Shown here: piece after piece, positions 51,646-60,672 of the stretch
Position numbering within the stretch: position 1 is the stretch's first letter
Layout of the letters: every line of letters starts with the position of its first letter
Assembly (NCBI GenBank): GCA_947647735.1
Contig: CANSLJ010000009.1
Span: forward strand, 59,791 to 123,790
DNA from: an uncultured bacterium
GTDB lineage: Bacteria; Bacillota; Clostridia; Lachnospirales; Lachnospiraceae
DNA: 64,000 nucleotides
Reading direction: 5' to 3'
Made by a program: the position numbers and the translations under genes
The notes under the pieces: generated by a model
Databases searched by the model: none
What the model was told of the DNA's origin: nothing
What the model saw: only the letters and a program-made list of their open reading frames with translations

Positions 51646-52792
51646 GCTCCGCAAATTCCCCGCTGATATACATCTTCTCCAGATTATGCCCTTCTCGAAG
51701 CTCCCGCGACGTTGCCTCGTGGAGAGCTGTCAGTTTTCCGCTTTCCGACAAGATAAACAAGCAGTCCGGGCGCATTAACCTGTTAGCCATCAGATTCGTG
51801 TTGTGCGATGTCAGTATGATCTGACATGCCGGATATTTTTTCTTTAAAAATCTGATCACTTTCTCCGCCATTTCATAATGATAAAAAGCATCGAATTCAT
51901 CTAAATACATAAAGGAAGTATTTCTCGCTACAGAGACAAATCTGCGATAGAGTGTGGCGAGAGCCCTTGTTCCGCTGGATGCATTTTCATAAAACGGAAT
52001 CAGTCTTTTATGTGCAAAATATAATTCTCTCTGACCATCCGGTAATCTTTTTAACGCCAGCCTGCACTTTACTCCCATTGCGTTGAGAAACTCTTCAAAA
52101 TCGTTTAATTCCGACAGATTCTCTAATTGTTCAAAAAAACTTTCATTTCTTTCCCGCTTTTTATATGCCTCATCATTCTTCAATGTTATCATATTCATTT
52201 TTCTGACATAGTCAGCGAATTCCAACAGCAGAGAATCTGCTCTCAACGCTACATTAAATATGACCCATCTGAGAAACGGCAGTTTCATTGTATCTGCTTC
52301 CTCTGTACCGCTGCTCTTCTCCAAAGACTGCAGATATCGTTCAATATTTGCGGTTTCTGCCTCAACATACTCTAAATTGCCAAAATCAAATTTATAGTTA
52401 AAAAAGTCACATTGAAAAATTTTTCGCCGGTCTATTATAAGTTCTTCACTCTTTAAATCCATATCTGAAAACAATGCGTAATTATATATCAACTCATGGC
52501 TTCCAAATTGAAACTCATATGAAAAAGAAGCCGCATCTTCTGCTGAATCAGCATTCAAAAAGACACCTTCCTGCAAAAATGACGGCTTCCCAAACAATAT
52601 ACCTCTTATATCCATCAGAGCCTTTCCCAAGTTCGTCTTCCCTGTCGCGTTCCTGCCATAAATCAGCATTTTACTGATCATCTTATCAGTAATACAGTCT
52701 GTGCTGAACTGATATCCTGATATATTTTGAAAATCTATCACTATATCTTCCTTAAAGTTTTTATAACTCCTTACAGCAAATTTTTTTAGCAT
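51638..52792 (-). CDS. AAA15 (ABC-like) ATPase, COG1106 type
   Basis: ATPase of 384 residues of the RecF/SMC-like ABC class. Walker A is YGRNATGKT (45-53), ABC-type signature ASSGTRAL (271-278), Walker B FMYLDEFDAF (294-303) and H-loop H330 in IILTSHNTN. It begins MLKKFAVRSYKNFKEDIVIDF, as expected for AbiLi/AriA-like and other defence ATPases. A single-gene role in the cell is not known; with a TOPRIM-like protein in overlap it is best read as the sensor of an anti-phage pair. It has a promoter of its own. Confidence 0.85.
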   Translation of the reverse strand: MLKKFAVRSYKNFKEDIVIDFQNISGYQFSTDCITDKMISKMLIYGRNATGKTNLGKALMDIRGILFGKPSFLQEGVFLNADSAEDAASFSYEFQFGSHELIYNYALFSDMDLKSEELIIDRRKIFQCDFFNYKFDFGNLEYVEAETANIERYLQSLEKSSGTEEADTMKLPFLRWVIFNVALRADSLLLEFADYVRKMNMITLKNDEAYKKRERNESFFEQLENLSELNDFEEFLNAMGVKCRLALKRLPDGQRELYFAHKRLIPFYENASSGTRALATLYRRFVSVARNTSFMYLDEFDAFYHYEMAEKVIRFLKKKYPACQIILTSHNTNLMANRLMRPDCLFILSESGKLTALHEATSRELREGHNLEKMYISGEFAEHE

Positions 52793-52899
52793 ATATTATT
52801 TATTCCCTTCCCCGTCTCTGCTGCAATACATATACAGCCAATACCCTTTACAGCCAATTTCCATAAAAAACAATAATAAGCAATGATATCTATAATTCC

Positions 52900-52928
52900 A
52901 GTATAACCAATCCAAATCTGCAGCGCAA
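52900..52928 (-). promoter_or_regulatory. Promoter of the ATPase/TOPRIM pair
   Basis: Minus-strand -35 TTGCGC (52923-52928), 17-bp spacer and -10 TATACT (52900-52905), about 108 bases before the ATPase start. A small perfect hairpin (CCGTAA, 5-base loop, TTACGG) lies just upstream at 52936-52952, near the end of the YkgJ-type gene. Confidence 0.55.
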
Positions 52929-52958
52929 CATTTATCCGTAAAAAAATTACGGCAGAAT

Positions 52959-53630
52959 TTATACGCCAAGTCTCCCCATCCTCTCCTCAAACTCCTCATA
53001 AAAATCCCGCCCTTTCTCATAGGGCTTCCTGTAAAACAGCTCCAGCATGGCGAGGTTGATCTTCTTCACCCTCTCGTCCTCCCCCGCATCCAGAAGCGCC
53101 TGCATCTCCTCCTGAAAATCCTTACAGAAATAATGCCATTTTACAATAAAAGCCTCATTCTTTTTCAGGTTCGGGATCCCCAGCCATTTCTCTATCTTCA
53201 CCTTCGTCCCGTTAAGCTTCGGACAGGCATCTTTCAAAACAAAATACTGAAAACCCTTTACCGCTTTCACCCCGTCCTCAGTCTCGATCTCCCGCACCTC
53301 ATAATTTCTTCCCAGCGGAAACAGCCTGCACAGCCCCGGGCGGAACGCATGAATACTGCATCTGCCCTCCTCATTTAAGAAACCGCAGACCTCCCTCTCC
53401 CCGGCCATTTTCAGATTCGGCAGCACCATCCCGTCTGTCATATAAAGTTCTATCTTATCTTCCATCAGCTCATCAAAACTTTTGCGGAGGTTCCGTGTCA
53501 GTTCACAGATATCAAAAGGAGTCAGTATAACTGACTCCCCCATTTCCTGACAGCAATAGGAGCAGCCCTTGCAATCGTTACATCCTATCCTTGCCATATC
53601 TCCTGCAGTATATAATTTATCCGGTGTCAT
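52959..53630 (-). CDS. YkgJ family cysteine-cluster protein
   Basis: Protein of 223 residues with the CxxCxxCxxCC-type motif GCNDCKGCSYCCQEMGESV (about 16-34) and further cysteines in REVCGFLNEEGRCSIHAFRPGLCRLFP, which together make a zinc- or iron-sulfur-binding domain (CxxCxxxxC...). The C-terminal half is helical and charged (VKWHYFCKDFQEEMQALLDAGED). The family is widespread and has no settled role. It sits 63 bases after the GH13 gene with no obvious functional link. Confidence 0.88.
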   Translation of the reverse strand: MTPDKLYTAGDMARIGCNDCKGCSYCCQEMGESVILTPFDICELTRNLRKSFDELMEDKIELYMTDGMVLPNLKMAGEREVCGFLNEEGRCSIHAFRPGLCRLFPLGRNYEVREIETEDGVKAVKGFQYFVLKDACPKLNGTKVKIEKWLGIPNLKKNEAFIVKWHYFCKDFQEEMQALLDAGEDERVKKINLAMLELFYRKPYEKGRDFYEEFEERMGRLGV

Positions 53631-53693
53631 GATCGTCCTTTATCTCACAATTCTATGAATCCTGGATGCAAAGCATCTCTTTAACATTTCCGC

Positions 53694-55928
53694 CTATTTT
53701 ATGATCCTCTGGATCCTCCCCAGAAAAGACTTCTCCGTTATTTCCGATTCCGGATTTTCATGTTCAAAGATCGAAGAACTGCCTCTTTCATCTTCCTGTT
53801 TTTTATCCACATAATTTCTCTGCACATCATCTTCCTGACAGAAGATAGCCGCCGATGTTTTCCCGAGCGTCACTTCCAGCCTGCCGCCTTCCACCTTATA
53901 CTCCACCGGCTCCACGTTGAATCCGTTTTCATCCGTCAGCATGACCCGTACCATCTTCGCTTCCTTCGGCACGCCCAGCGCCCATACTTCCAGCTTTCTG
54001 GTCACCTCATGGTCGTTATTATTCACGACAGTCAGCGTTCTTGAACTGTCGCTGAAGCGCCCGAAAGCGATCAGGTTAAATTCACCGATGATCGGCTTCA
54101 AAGAACCAGTGCGCAGTTCCGGACGGGACTTGTGGATCCTGATGATCTCCTGATGGAATCTGATCAGCTCCTGATCCTCATGCCCCCAGGGATAGGTTCT
54201 CCGGTTATCCGGATCTGTAAACCCGCAGACGCCCGCCTCATCTCCATAATAGACCGTGGGCGCACCGGTCCATGTCATCTGGATCATCACAGCTTCCCTG
54301 AATACCGCCTTATTGACCTCTCTCTCAGCCGCTTCCGGACCGAGATAATTTGTCCGCCCTACCTTCCGGTTTGTCCTTGTCAGAAAACGGGAATGATCGT
54401 GGTTCGACAATTCGTTCATCGCAACCATCCTCGCCGGCCCCATCAGCCTTGCCCCGTTATATTTCATGGCGCCCCAGAAATTATCCGCATGTCCCAGCAT
54501 ATCCATCCTGAAATCATCGCTGTGCTTTTCCATGCCGGTTAAAAACCATGTGACAGGCTCCATAAAAGCGTCATAGTTCATCACGCTGTCCCATTCTTTT
54601 CCGTTCAGCCAGGGCTTCGGATTCCCGTACTGCTCCGCCAGGATTAGCGCGTCGGGATTGGCATTTTTCACACGCCTTCTGAACTCCTGCCAGAAGTGAT
54701 GGTTCATCTCCGGGGACATCCCGAGATCCGCCGCCACGTCCAGACGCCAGCCGTCCGCATTGTACGGCGGGGAAACCCATTTTTCCCCGACATTTAAAAT
54801 ATACTCCATCAGTTCATGGGAATTCTCATAATAGAGCTTCGGCAGCGTATCATGCCCCCACCAGCCGTCGTAGGTATTATTGTAGGGCCACCTGTTCTGA
54901 TCATGAAACAGAAACCAGTTGCGATAGGGACTTTCAGCCGAGACATAAGCTCCCTTTTCATAGCTTTCCGCCTCCTCATAGATCCGCTCCCTGTCCAGCC
55001 ATTTGTTAAAAGAACCGCAGTGATTGAACACACCGTCTATAATGACGCGGATGCCCCGCTTATGCGCCTCCTCCACAAGCTTTGCAAAAAACTCGTTGCT
55101 CGCCTCCAGATTCCGCTTATCCGTCACACGGTTGATATAGCGGGAAGCAAATCTGTTTTCCTTCTGCCCGTCCTTCAGCAGTTCCCCCTCGTCATATACG
55201 ATCTTACCGATGTGGGGATCTATATACTCATAATCCTGAATATCATATTTATGATTGGACGGGGAGACAAACAGCGGATTGAAATAGATCGCCTCGATCC
55301 CCATCTTCTCCAGATAATCCAGCTTATCCATCACGCCCTGCAGATCGCCGCCGTAAAACTCACGGATACCCATCTGTGCCGGGTATTTATCCCACTGCTC
55401 CTCCGGCACCCGCGCGGAATAGTCTCCGATATAAAAATATTCCTTATCTAATACATCATTACTCTTGTCCCCGTTATAGAAACGATCCACCAGAATCTGG
55501 TACATGACCGCTCCCTTTGCCCAGTCCGGCGTTTTAAAACCGGGAATGATCGTAAAATAATAATCCGGATCAGCGTCTTTTACCGCCCCGCGCTGATCAA
55601 AGTAAAGCGTCATCTTGCCCGACTGTACCTTAAAACAGTAGGAAATGCTCTCATCAGAAAGTTCCAACACCAGTTCATAATATTCAAACAGATCCGTCTC
55701 CTCTGTCTTTTCCATCAGATGAGAGGTACCGCCCCACTCCAGAAAAACCCTGTCGATATTGTTCTTTTCCGCACGGAAACGTACTGTCACCTCGCTGTAA
55801 GGCGCCGGCTCCGCCGGATAAAGATAGTTTTCCGTGTTATCTGAATATAAAGCCCGCTTATTGAAAACAGGGCGCATTGCCGAAACATAATACTGGGGAT
55901 TAAACGATGACTGAAATCCAGAACTCAT
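53694..55928 (-). CDS. GH13 alpha-glucan hydrolase, neopullulanase-like
   Basis: Cytoplasmic glycoside hydrolase of 744 residues acting on malto-oligosaccharides, pullulan or cyclodextrin. An N-terminal CBM34-like beta-sandwich (1-120) precedes the TIM barrel with conserved regions: DGVFNH (298-303), nucleophile D397 in GWRLDVAADLG, proton donor E432 in LILAEQYG, and D511 in NHDHSRF. There is no signal peptide. I start at the ATG at 55928; a start at 55970 would lie at the predicted transcript start. The last 40 residues are an Asp/Glu/Arg-rich tail (QEDDVQRNYVDKKQEDE), unusual for the family. Confidence 0.93.
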   Translation of the reverse strand: MSSGFQSSFNPQYYVSAMRPVFNKRALYSDNTENYLYPAEPAPYSEVTVRFRAEKNNIDRVFLEWGGTSHLMEKTEETDLFEYYELVLELSDESISYCFKVQSGKMTLYFDQRGAVKDADPDYYFTIIPGFKTPDWAKGAVMYQILVDRFYNGDKSNDVLDKEYFYIGDYSARVPEEQWDKYPAQMGIREFYGGDLQGVMDKLDYLEKMGIEAIYFNPLFVSPSNHKYDIQDYEYIDPHIGKIVYDEGELLKDGQKENRFASRYINRVTDKRNLEASNEFFAKLVEEAHKRGIRVIIDGVFNHCGSFNKWLDRERIYEEAESYEKGAYVSAESPYRNWFLFHDQNRWPYNNTYDGWWGHDTLPKLYYENSHELMEYILNVGEKWVSPPYNADGWRLDVAADLGMSPEMNHHFWQEFRRRVKNANPDALILAEQYGNPKPWLNGKEWDSVMNYDAFMEPVTWFLTGMEKHSDDFRMDMLGHADNFWGAMKYNGARLMGPARMVAMNELSNHDHSRFLTRTNRKVGRTNYLGPEAAEREVNKAVFREAVMIQMTWTGAPTVYYGDEAGVCGFTDPDNRRTYPWGHEDQELIRFHQEIIRIHKSRPELRTGSLKPIIGEFNLIAFGRFSDSSRTLTVVNNNDHEVTRKLEVWALGVPKEAKMVRVMLTDENGFNVEPVEYKVEGGRLEVTLGKTSAAIFCQEDDVQRNYVDKKQEDERGSSSIFEHENPESEITEKSFLGRIQRIIK

Positions 55929-55973
55929 ATAAAAACGCAACCTTTCTATATTTCTTTTTAATCCTGCCATTAT

Positions 55974-56002
55974 ATTTTATTATGTTTACCCTGCTCTTTC
56001 AA
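55974..56002 (-). promoter_or_regulatory. Promoter of the GH13 gene
   Basis: Minus-strand -35 TTGAAA (55997-56002), 17-bp spacer and -10 TAAAAT (55974-55979). The expected transcript start lies near 55967, just past the ATG at 55970, which supports the downstream start at 55928. Confidence 0.6.
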
Positions 56003-56015
56003 GTAAAAAATCAGA

Positions 56016-57533
56016 TCAGTTTTTCTTTTCATCCTTTTTTAACATTTTATACAGTATCCAGAGTGTCAGCCCGCACACAAATATCATAGGCAGCCCGGTG
56101 AGCACACTGGCTGTCTGCATTGTCTCCAGCCCGCCGATCCTCGTCAGCGCCAGTGCGAATAAAACAAATACAGCCGCCCATGTCAGCCTGTTCCAGCGGG
56201 GAGGCTGCTCATCGCCCCCCAGATTTTTTGTCGTTGCCGACGCCAGTATATACGCTGATGAATCAATAGTCGTTGCCATAAATATAATGGTGAGCAATGT
56301 AAATATAATACCTGTCAGCATCGGAAACGGCAGCGTGTCAAGTATCGCTATCACAGCAGCCTCCTTGCCCTGCGTCGCAAGGATCGTCACCAGATCCACT
56401 TTCCCGCTCAGCTGAAGGTCAAGAGAATAGCACCCCAGCGTGGAAAAACTTAACAGGCATCCTAAAGATCCATAGCCGATCATGCCTAAAATAACCTGCC
56501 TGATCGTCCTTCCCCTGGAGATCCTCGCTGTAAACAACCCCATGATCGGTATATAGGAAAGCCACCATCCCCAGTAAAATACAGTCCAGTTCTGCGGAAA
56601 ACCGCTTTTTCCAAAAGGATCGGTATTAAAACTCATGTGAAAAAAGTTTGAGATAAACAGGCCGATACTATTCAGTTCCACATCAGCCACACGGTTTACT
56701 CCCACGATCATCATTACAAAAAAGATAAAGGCTACCGCGACATAAATATTGATATTGCTGAGTACTTTAATCCCTTTATCAAGCCCTCTCCACACACTGG
56801 TGGAAAAAATAGCGAACCACAAAACAAATACACCCATCAGCAGTGTTCCGTTGTTCGGAATATGAAATGTCCTGCTGATGATCTGGCAGACAAGCGGAGC
56901 GGCAAGCCCCATGGAAGTTCCTATCCCGCCTAAAACAGCAAAAACCGTGAATATATCGATTGCTCCTGACACAAATCTGTTATTGCCCAACCGGGATTCC
57001 CTGCACAGATCTCCAAGCCGCACGGAAGTTCCTTTTCTGACAAACAGATTATATGCGATAGCGATCGTTGCCGGTGTATAAAAAAGCCATGCACTGGGTC
57101 CCCAGTGAAACTGTCCGTACATATGCGCATACTCATAGGCCTCCGTTGACAAAGGTTCTATGCCAAACGGTGTGTCCGTGAGATAATATATCGGCTCAAT
57201 GAACGAAAAGATCATCAGGGAACTGGCGATTCCCGTGCAGAACATCATTGCCATCCAGCTGAAATTGTCATATTCCGGCTTTTCGTCCGGATCACCCAGA
57301 ACCACTTTTCCATACTTGCTGAAAGTCAGGCACATCAGAAAGATCACCAGTATCACGTACATAAGAATATATAAAAATCCCAGCTTGTGTGTAAAAATAT
57401 ACATCAATCGGTCAACTGCTGTTTTACTTGCCTCCGGAAACAGCAAAAGCAGCCCGATGATAACTATGATACATCCCACGGAAAGAAAAAATATTGTTTT
57501 TTCAAGGCTGCCGCCCTTCTTCTTGTTTTCCAT
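56016..57533 (-). CDS. BCCT family transporter
   Basis: Twelve-helix transporter of 505 residues in the betaine/choline/carnitine family. The diagnostic stretch is VFYWGWWLSYIPIMGLFTARISRGRTIRQVILG; FFLSVGCIIVIIGLLLLFPEASK opens the first helix and the protein ends with the basic tail KMLKKDEKKN. Such proteins move quaternary amines or other zwitterions, often with Na+ or H+. It is the last gene of an operon with an Fe-alcohol dehydrogenase, aldolase and dihydroxyacetone kinase, so its substrate may be an unusual C3-C6 compound. Confidence 0.92.
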   Translation of the reverse strand: MENKKKGGSLEKTIFFLSVGCIIVIIGLLLLFPEASKTAVDRLMYIFTHKLGFLYILMYVILVIFLMCLTFSKYGKVVLGDPDEKPEYDNFSWMAMMFCTGIASSLMIFSFIEPIYYLTDTPFGIEPLSTEAYEYAHMYGQFHWGPSAWLFYTPATIAIAYNLFVRKGTSVRLGDLCRESRLGNNRFVSGAIDIFTVFAVLGGIGTSMGLAAPLVCQIISRTFHIPNNGTLLMGVFVLWFAIFSTSVWRGLDKGIKVLSNINIYVAVAFIFFVMMIVGVNRVADVELNSIGLFISNFFHMSFNTDPFGKSGFPQNWTVFYWGWWLSYIPIMGLFTARISRGRTIRQVILGMIGYGSLGCLLSFSTLGCYSLDLQLSGKVDLVTILATQGKEAAVIAILDTLPFPMLTGIIFTLLTIIFMATTIDSSAYILASATTKNLGGDEQPPRWNRLTWAAVFVLFALALTRIGGLETMQTASVLTGLPMIFVCGLTLWILYKMLKKDEKKN

Positions 57534-57559
57534 CTGCTCTCCTTTTCAGGTGTTTTCGC

Positions 57560-58723
57560 CTATCGATATGAACGCTCCAGTATTTCCATCACTCTTTCTC
57601 TGGAAAGCGGCTGCGGCTCTATCTCAAATAACTCTCCCTGGTATTCAACTGCGTTCCTGCAGATTATTTCCAGTTCTTCTCTTGTAATACCATATTCGGA
57701 CATCCGAAGGCTTTCTACCCCGCACTCTTTTTCCATTTCATATAATATTTTAACCAGATCTTCCGCCCCTGCTTCCTGATTTCCTGAAAGCGCTCTCGCT
57801 ATGTCGGCATATCGCTCCGGTATAACGTTTTCAAAGCTTTTAAAATATTCATTTGCTATCATAAGCAGCGCGGCGCCGTGAGGCAGGTTATCATGATATG
57901 CTCCCATTGCCTGCGCTATAGAATGGTTCGATGTGCAATTTGATAAAGATTCCACAATGCCTGAAAGCGAACTTGCCATAGCGACCGCCTCCCGGGCCTC
58001 GATATTCTGCCCGTCCCTGCACACATCCACCAGATACCGCCCCAAAAGGGAAATGCTCTTTAATGCAAAAATATCGCTGATCGGGGTTGCAACTGTCGCA
58101 ATATAACCTTCCATGGCATGAAACAACGCATCAAACCCCTGAAAAGCAGTCAGCTTCTGAGGCACCGACACCATCAACTCCGCGTCGACAAATGCATATG
58201 CCGCAAACATCTCAGGCGCTCCAAAGCCAAGCTTTTCATTTGTTTCCTCTTTGGTGATCACCACCCAGGGGTCCGCTTCCGTTCCCGTTCCCGCCGTTGT
58301 CGGTACTGCGATAACAGGCAGCGGCTTATTTTTGATCTCATATCCTTTTCCGGAGCCCGTCACCACATAATCCCAGAAATCGCCGTCATTGGTGGATAAC
58401 AATGCGATCGACTTCGCGGTATCGATGCTGCTCCCGCCTCCAAAGCCCAGCACCATATCGCAGCCTTCCTCCCTGCATATCTTTGCCGCTTCTTCGACCT
58501 GCTTTTTCCCGGGATTGGGATGAACGCCATTGTACAGGATACTCTCCGCCCCGTTTTTCTTTAACAGGGTTTTGAGCCGGTCAAGATGCCCCCCATCCAC
58601 GATCCACTTGTCAGGCGTTGTTACGATCATTGCCTTTCTCCCCGGAAGCTTCACCTCCCCAAGCTTATCGAGGCATCCCCTTCCAAAGAATATTTTTGTT
58701 GGTATGTAAAATTCATGGTTCAT
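57560..58723 (-). CDS. Iron-containing alcohol dehydrogenase
   Basis: Group III Fe-dependent dehydrogenase of 387 residues. NAD(P) loop VLGFGGGSSIDTAKSIA, then IPVPTTAGTGTEAD-like text (VIAVPTTAGTGTEADPW), and the metal site around DAELMVSVP, GFDALFHAMEGY and NHSIAQAMGAYHDNLPHGAALL. It interconverts an alcohol and its aldehyde or ketone, for instance a C3 or C4 polyol. It is encoded between the aldolase and the BCCT transporter; the order suggests reduction of an aldolase product or oxidation of an imported alcohol. Confidence 0.93.
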   Translation of the reverse strand: MNHEFYIPTKIFFGRGCLDKLGEVKLPGRKAMIVTTPDKWIVDGGHLDRLKTLLKKNGAESILYNGVHPNPGKKQVEEAAKICREEGCDMVLGFGGGSSIDTAKSIALLSTNDGDFWDYVVTGSGKGYEIKNKPLPVIAVPTTAGTGTEADPWVVITKEETNEKLGFGAPEMFAAYAFVDAELMVSVPQKLTAFQGFDALFHAMEGYIATVATPISDIFALKSISLLGRYLVDVCRDGQNIEAREAVAMASSLSGIVESLSNCTSNHSIAQAMGAYHDNLPHGAALLMIANEYFKSFENVIPERYADIARALSGNQEAGAEDLVKILYEMEKECGVESLRMSEYGITREELEIICRNAVEYQGELFEIEPQPLSRERVMEILERSYR

Positions 58724-58760
58724 TGATTTCTCTACTCCTCTATCTCTCTTTGATCTTCAT

Positions 58761-59612
58761 TCAGATCTTATTTGCAGAGCCACACATGTCCATCAGTTTC
58801 ACGATCTCTTCCGCGAGCACCACGGTGGCTTTTCCCATACATTCCTCCATTGTAAGATCACAGTTTTCTTTGACGCAGTCCATGTAACAGTTGTAAAGCT
58901 GGGTATAATAATTTACCTTGCAGATCCCCATCGTGACTGCTTTCCTGATATCACTCTCCGGTATCCCTGAAGCACCGTGAAGTACCAGCGGAACGCCACA
59001 GGAATCGTGAAGTTTCTGCAGAAGTTCAAAATTCAATCTGGGCGCCTGTTTTATCGTTCCATGACAGCCATGGATATTTCCGATGGATACCGCTATGGCA
59101 TCCGCCCCTGTCTTTGCAAGAAAATCTACAAGCTGCTCCGGATCGCTTTCGATGATCGAGGCTTCCGCATCTACTCCTTTTCCTTCCTCACCGCCCACAT
59201 GTCCTACTTCTGCCTCCACGCACCTGTGCGGCCCTGCAAGTTCCTTCAATCTTTTCGTTATTTTTACATTATCCTCATAGCTGCCGCTGGAACCATCGTA
59301 CATGATCGACAAAAAACCGCCCTCCAGCGCTGCCGTGCACTCCTCCTGTGTCATACCATGATCAAGATGAATACAATATGGAACGGCCTCATACCGCCTG
59401 CCGATCGCTCTGATGATCCCGGCGAGATCTCCCGCCGTAATAAACTGGGGATTCATCTCTGAATATGCCGACTGGATGATAACCGGCGATCCGGCTTTCT
59501 CCGCCGCCATAAAGCATGCCAGCACAGATTCCATATTGCTGACACAGATCGCCGGAATCGCATACTTTCCTTTATATGCTCTGTGCAACAGATCTGACAT
59601 TACAAATTCCAT
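58761..59612 (-). CDS. Class II aldolase, fructose-bisphosphate family
   Basis: Zinc aldolase of 283 residues. D84 and H85 (IHLDHGMT), H181 (IGNIHGCHG) and H212 (VLHGASG) match the catalytic Asp and three zinc histidines; CVEAEVGHVGG is intact, unlike the VEAPLG of the aldolase at 34.6 kb. GGGAGG precedes the first ATG at 8 bases. It lies between dhaK and the Fe-dehydrogenase. With a dihydroxyacetone kinase it probably condenses or cleaves a DHAP-containing bisphosphate or monophosphate. Confidence 0.92.
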   Translation of the reverse strand: MEFVMSDLLHRAYKGKYAIPAICVSNMESVLACFMAAEKAGSPVIIQSAYSEMNPQFITAGDLAGIIRAIGRRYEAVPYCIHLDHGMTQEECTAALEGGFLSIMYDGSSGSYEDNVKITKRLKELAGPHRCVEAEVGHVGGEEGKGVDAEASIIESDPEQLVDFLAKTGADAIAVSIGNIHGCHGTIKQAPRLNFELLQKLHDSCGVPLVLHGASGIPESDIRKAVTMGICKVNYYTQLYNCYMDCVKENCDLTMEECMGKATVVLAEEIVKLMDMCGSANKI

Positions 59613-59640
59613 TCTCTTTTCCTCCCTGGCCGTAAGTCCC

Positions 59641-60657
59641 TTATTTTCTCAAAACAGGAAATGCTGTGGCATCCGTCGGAAGAAGCCATGCCTCCTTCAT
59701 CTCTTCACTTGCCATCTTACAGACATCCAGTACAATACCGGAACTCTCCTGAATAGTGGACAACGTTCCCACGATCGGCTTGAATACCTTAAATCCTTTC
59801 TCCTCCAGAATATTCCACACATCGTTATAGAAGATCAGCAGCTCCATCATCGTTGTTCCGCCGGTACCATTCACGATAAAACTCAGTTCATCTCCGGGTA
59901 CGAAAGGCTTATCCCTGATGATCATCTCCAGCACATCCTCCGCCAGTTTTCTTGACGTGCACATGGGAATATTCTCAGCCCCTGCTTCTCCATGTCCGCC
60001 GGCGCCCAATGTCAGTTCGTCATCCGCCAGCTCATACATCAGATCCCCTGTGGACGGTGAAGTTCCCGGACGGATCCCGATCGTAATGGCGCGTACATTA
60101 TCGATCACAAAATCACCGAATTTTATCACTTCATCCAGCGTATGCCCCATTCCGGCATAACCGCATATCATCTTTGTCTCAAAAAGAGCCACGCCCATAC
60201 GGCGGTCCATACGCTTTCCGGTATAGGGATCCGCCACATTTGTTCCTCCAAGGAGAATCCCTTTTGCATTGATGTCGTCATCCTCACACATCTCCAGCGC
60301 CATTTTTGCATTCAGCACATCGCCGGCACAGTTACTGATCAGGATAAGAGATCCCGCTCCGGTGTCCGCAGCTTTCAGCGCCTCATAGATAGGCTGAGGG
60401 CCCGGCGCCGCAAAAAGGCCGCCGATAGCCTGTGCGTCCATATAGTTTTTCCCCATATAGCCGATCGCATCCGGCTCATGTCCTGCTCCATAGCCCATAA
60501 CAACGCCTACCTTCCCCTTATCCAGTTCATTTCTGACAATGACCTGCGTTCCGGGAATCTGATGGATCCTGTCCTGTTGGAATCTGCAATATCCGGCTAT
60601 AGTTTCCTTTACGATATTTTCCTGTTCATTTATGATCTTTTTTGCCTTATTGTTCAT
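59641..60657 (-). CDS. dhaK: Dihydroxyacetone kinase subunit DhaK-like
   Basis: Substrate-binding subunit of a dihydroxyacetone kinase, 338 residues. H60 (GYGAGHEPD) and H222 (GAGGHGEAG) match the two active-site histidines, the second making a covalent hemiaminal bond with the ketone. D113 lies in SNCAGDVLNAKMAL where most relatives have NYTGDVMNF; this altered loop hints at a substrate other than dihydroxyacetone, such as erythrulose. The kinase needs DhaL (next gene upstream) and a phosphoryl source: ATP or a PTS-type DhaM, which is not in the window. Confidence 0.9.
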   Translation of the reverse strand: MNNKAKKIINEQENIVKETIAGYCRFQQDRIHQIPGTQVIVRNELDKGKVGVVMGYGAGHEPDAIGYMGKNYMDAQAIGGLFAAPGPQPIYEALKAADTGAGSLILISNCAGDVLNAKMALEMCEDDDINAKGILLGGTNVADPYTGKRMDRRMGVALFETKMICGYAGMGHTLDEVIKFGDFVIDNVRAITIGIRPGTSPSTGDLMYELADDELTLGAGGHGEAGAENIPMCTSRKLAEDVLEMIIRDKPFVPGDELSFIVNGTGGTTMMELLIFYNDVWNILEEKGFKVFKPIVGTLSTIQESSGIVLDVCKMASEEMKEAWLLPTDATAFPVLRK

Positions 60658-60672
60658 TACTCTTACCTCCCG

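Noticed and set aside
52796-53020. Cys/Trp-rich frame of 74 residues before the AAA15 ATPase
   Set aside because: Half of it is the other frame of the YkgJ-type gene and the rest overlaps the predicted promoter; no binding site is clear.
54816-55451. Plus-strand frame of 211 residues opposite the GH13 gene
   Set aside because: It covers the conserved GH13 catalytic regions in antisense and has no domain or start signal of its own.
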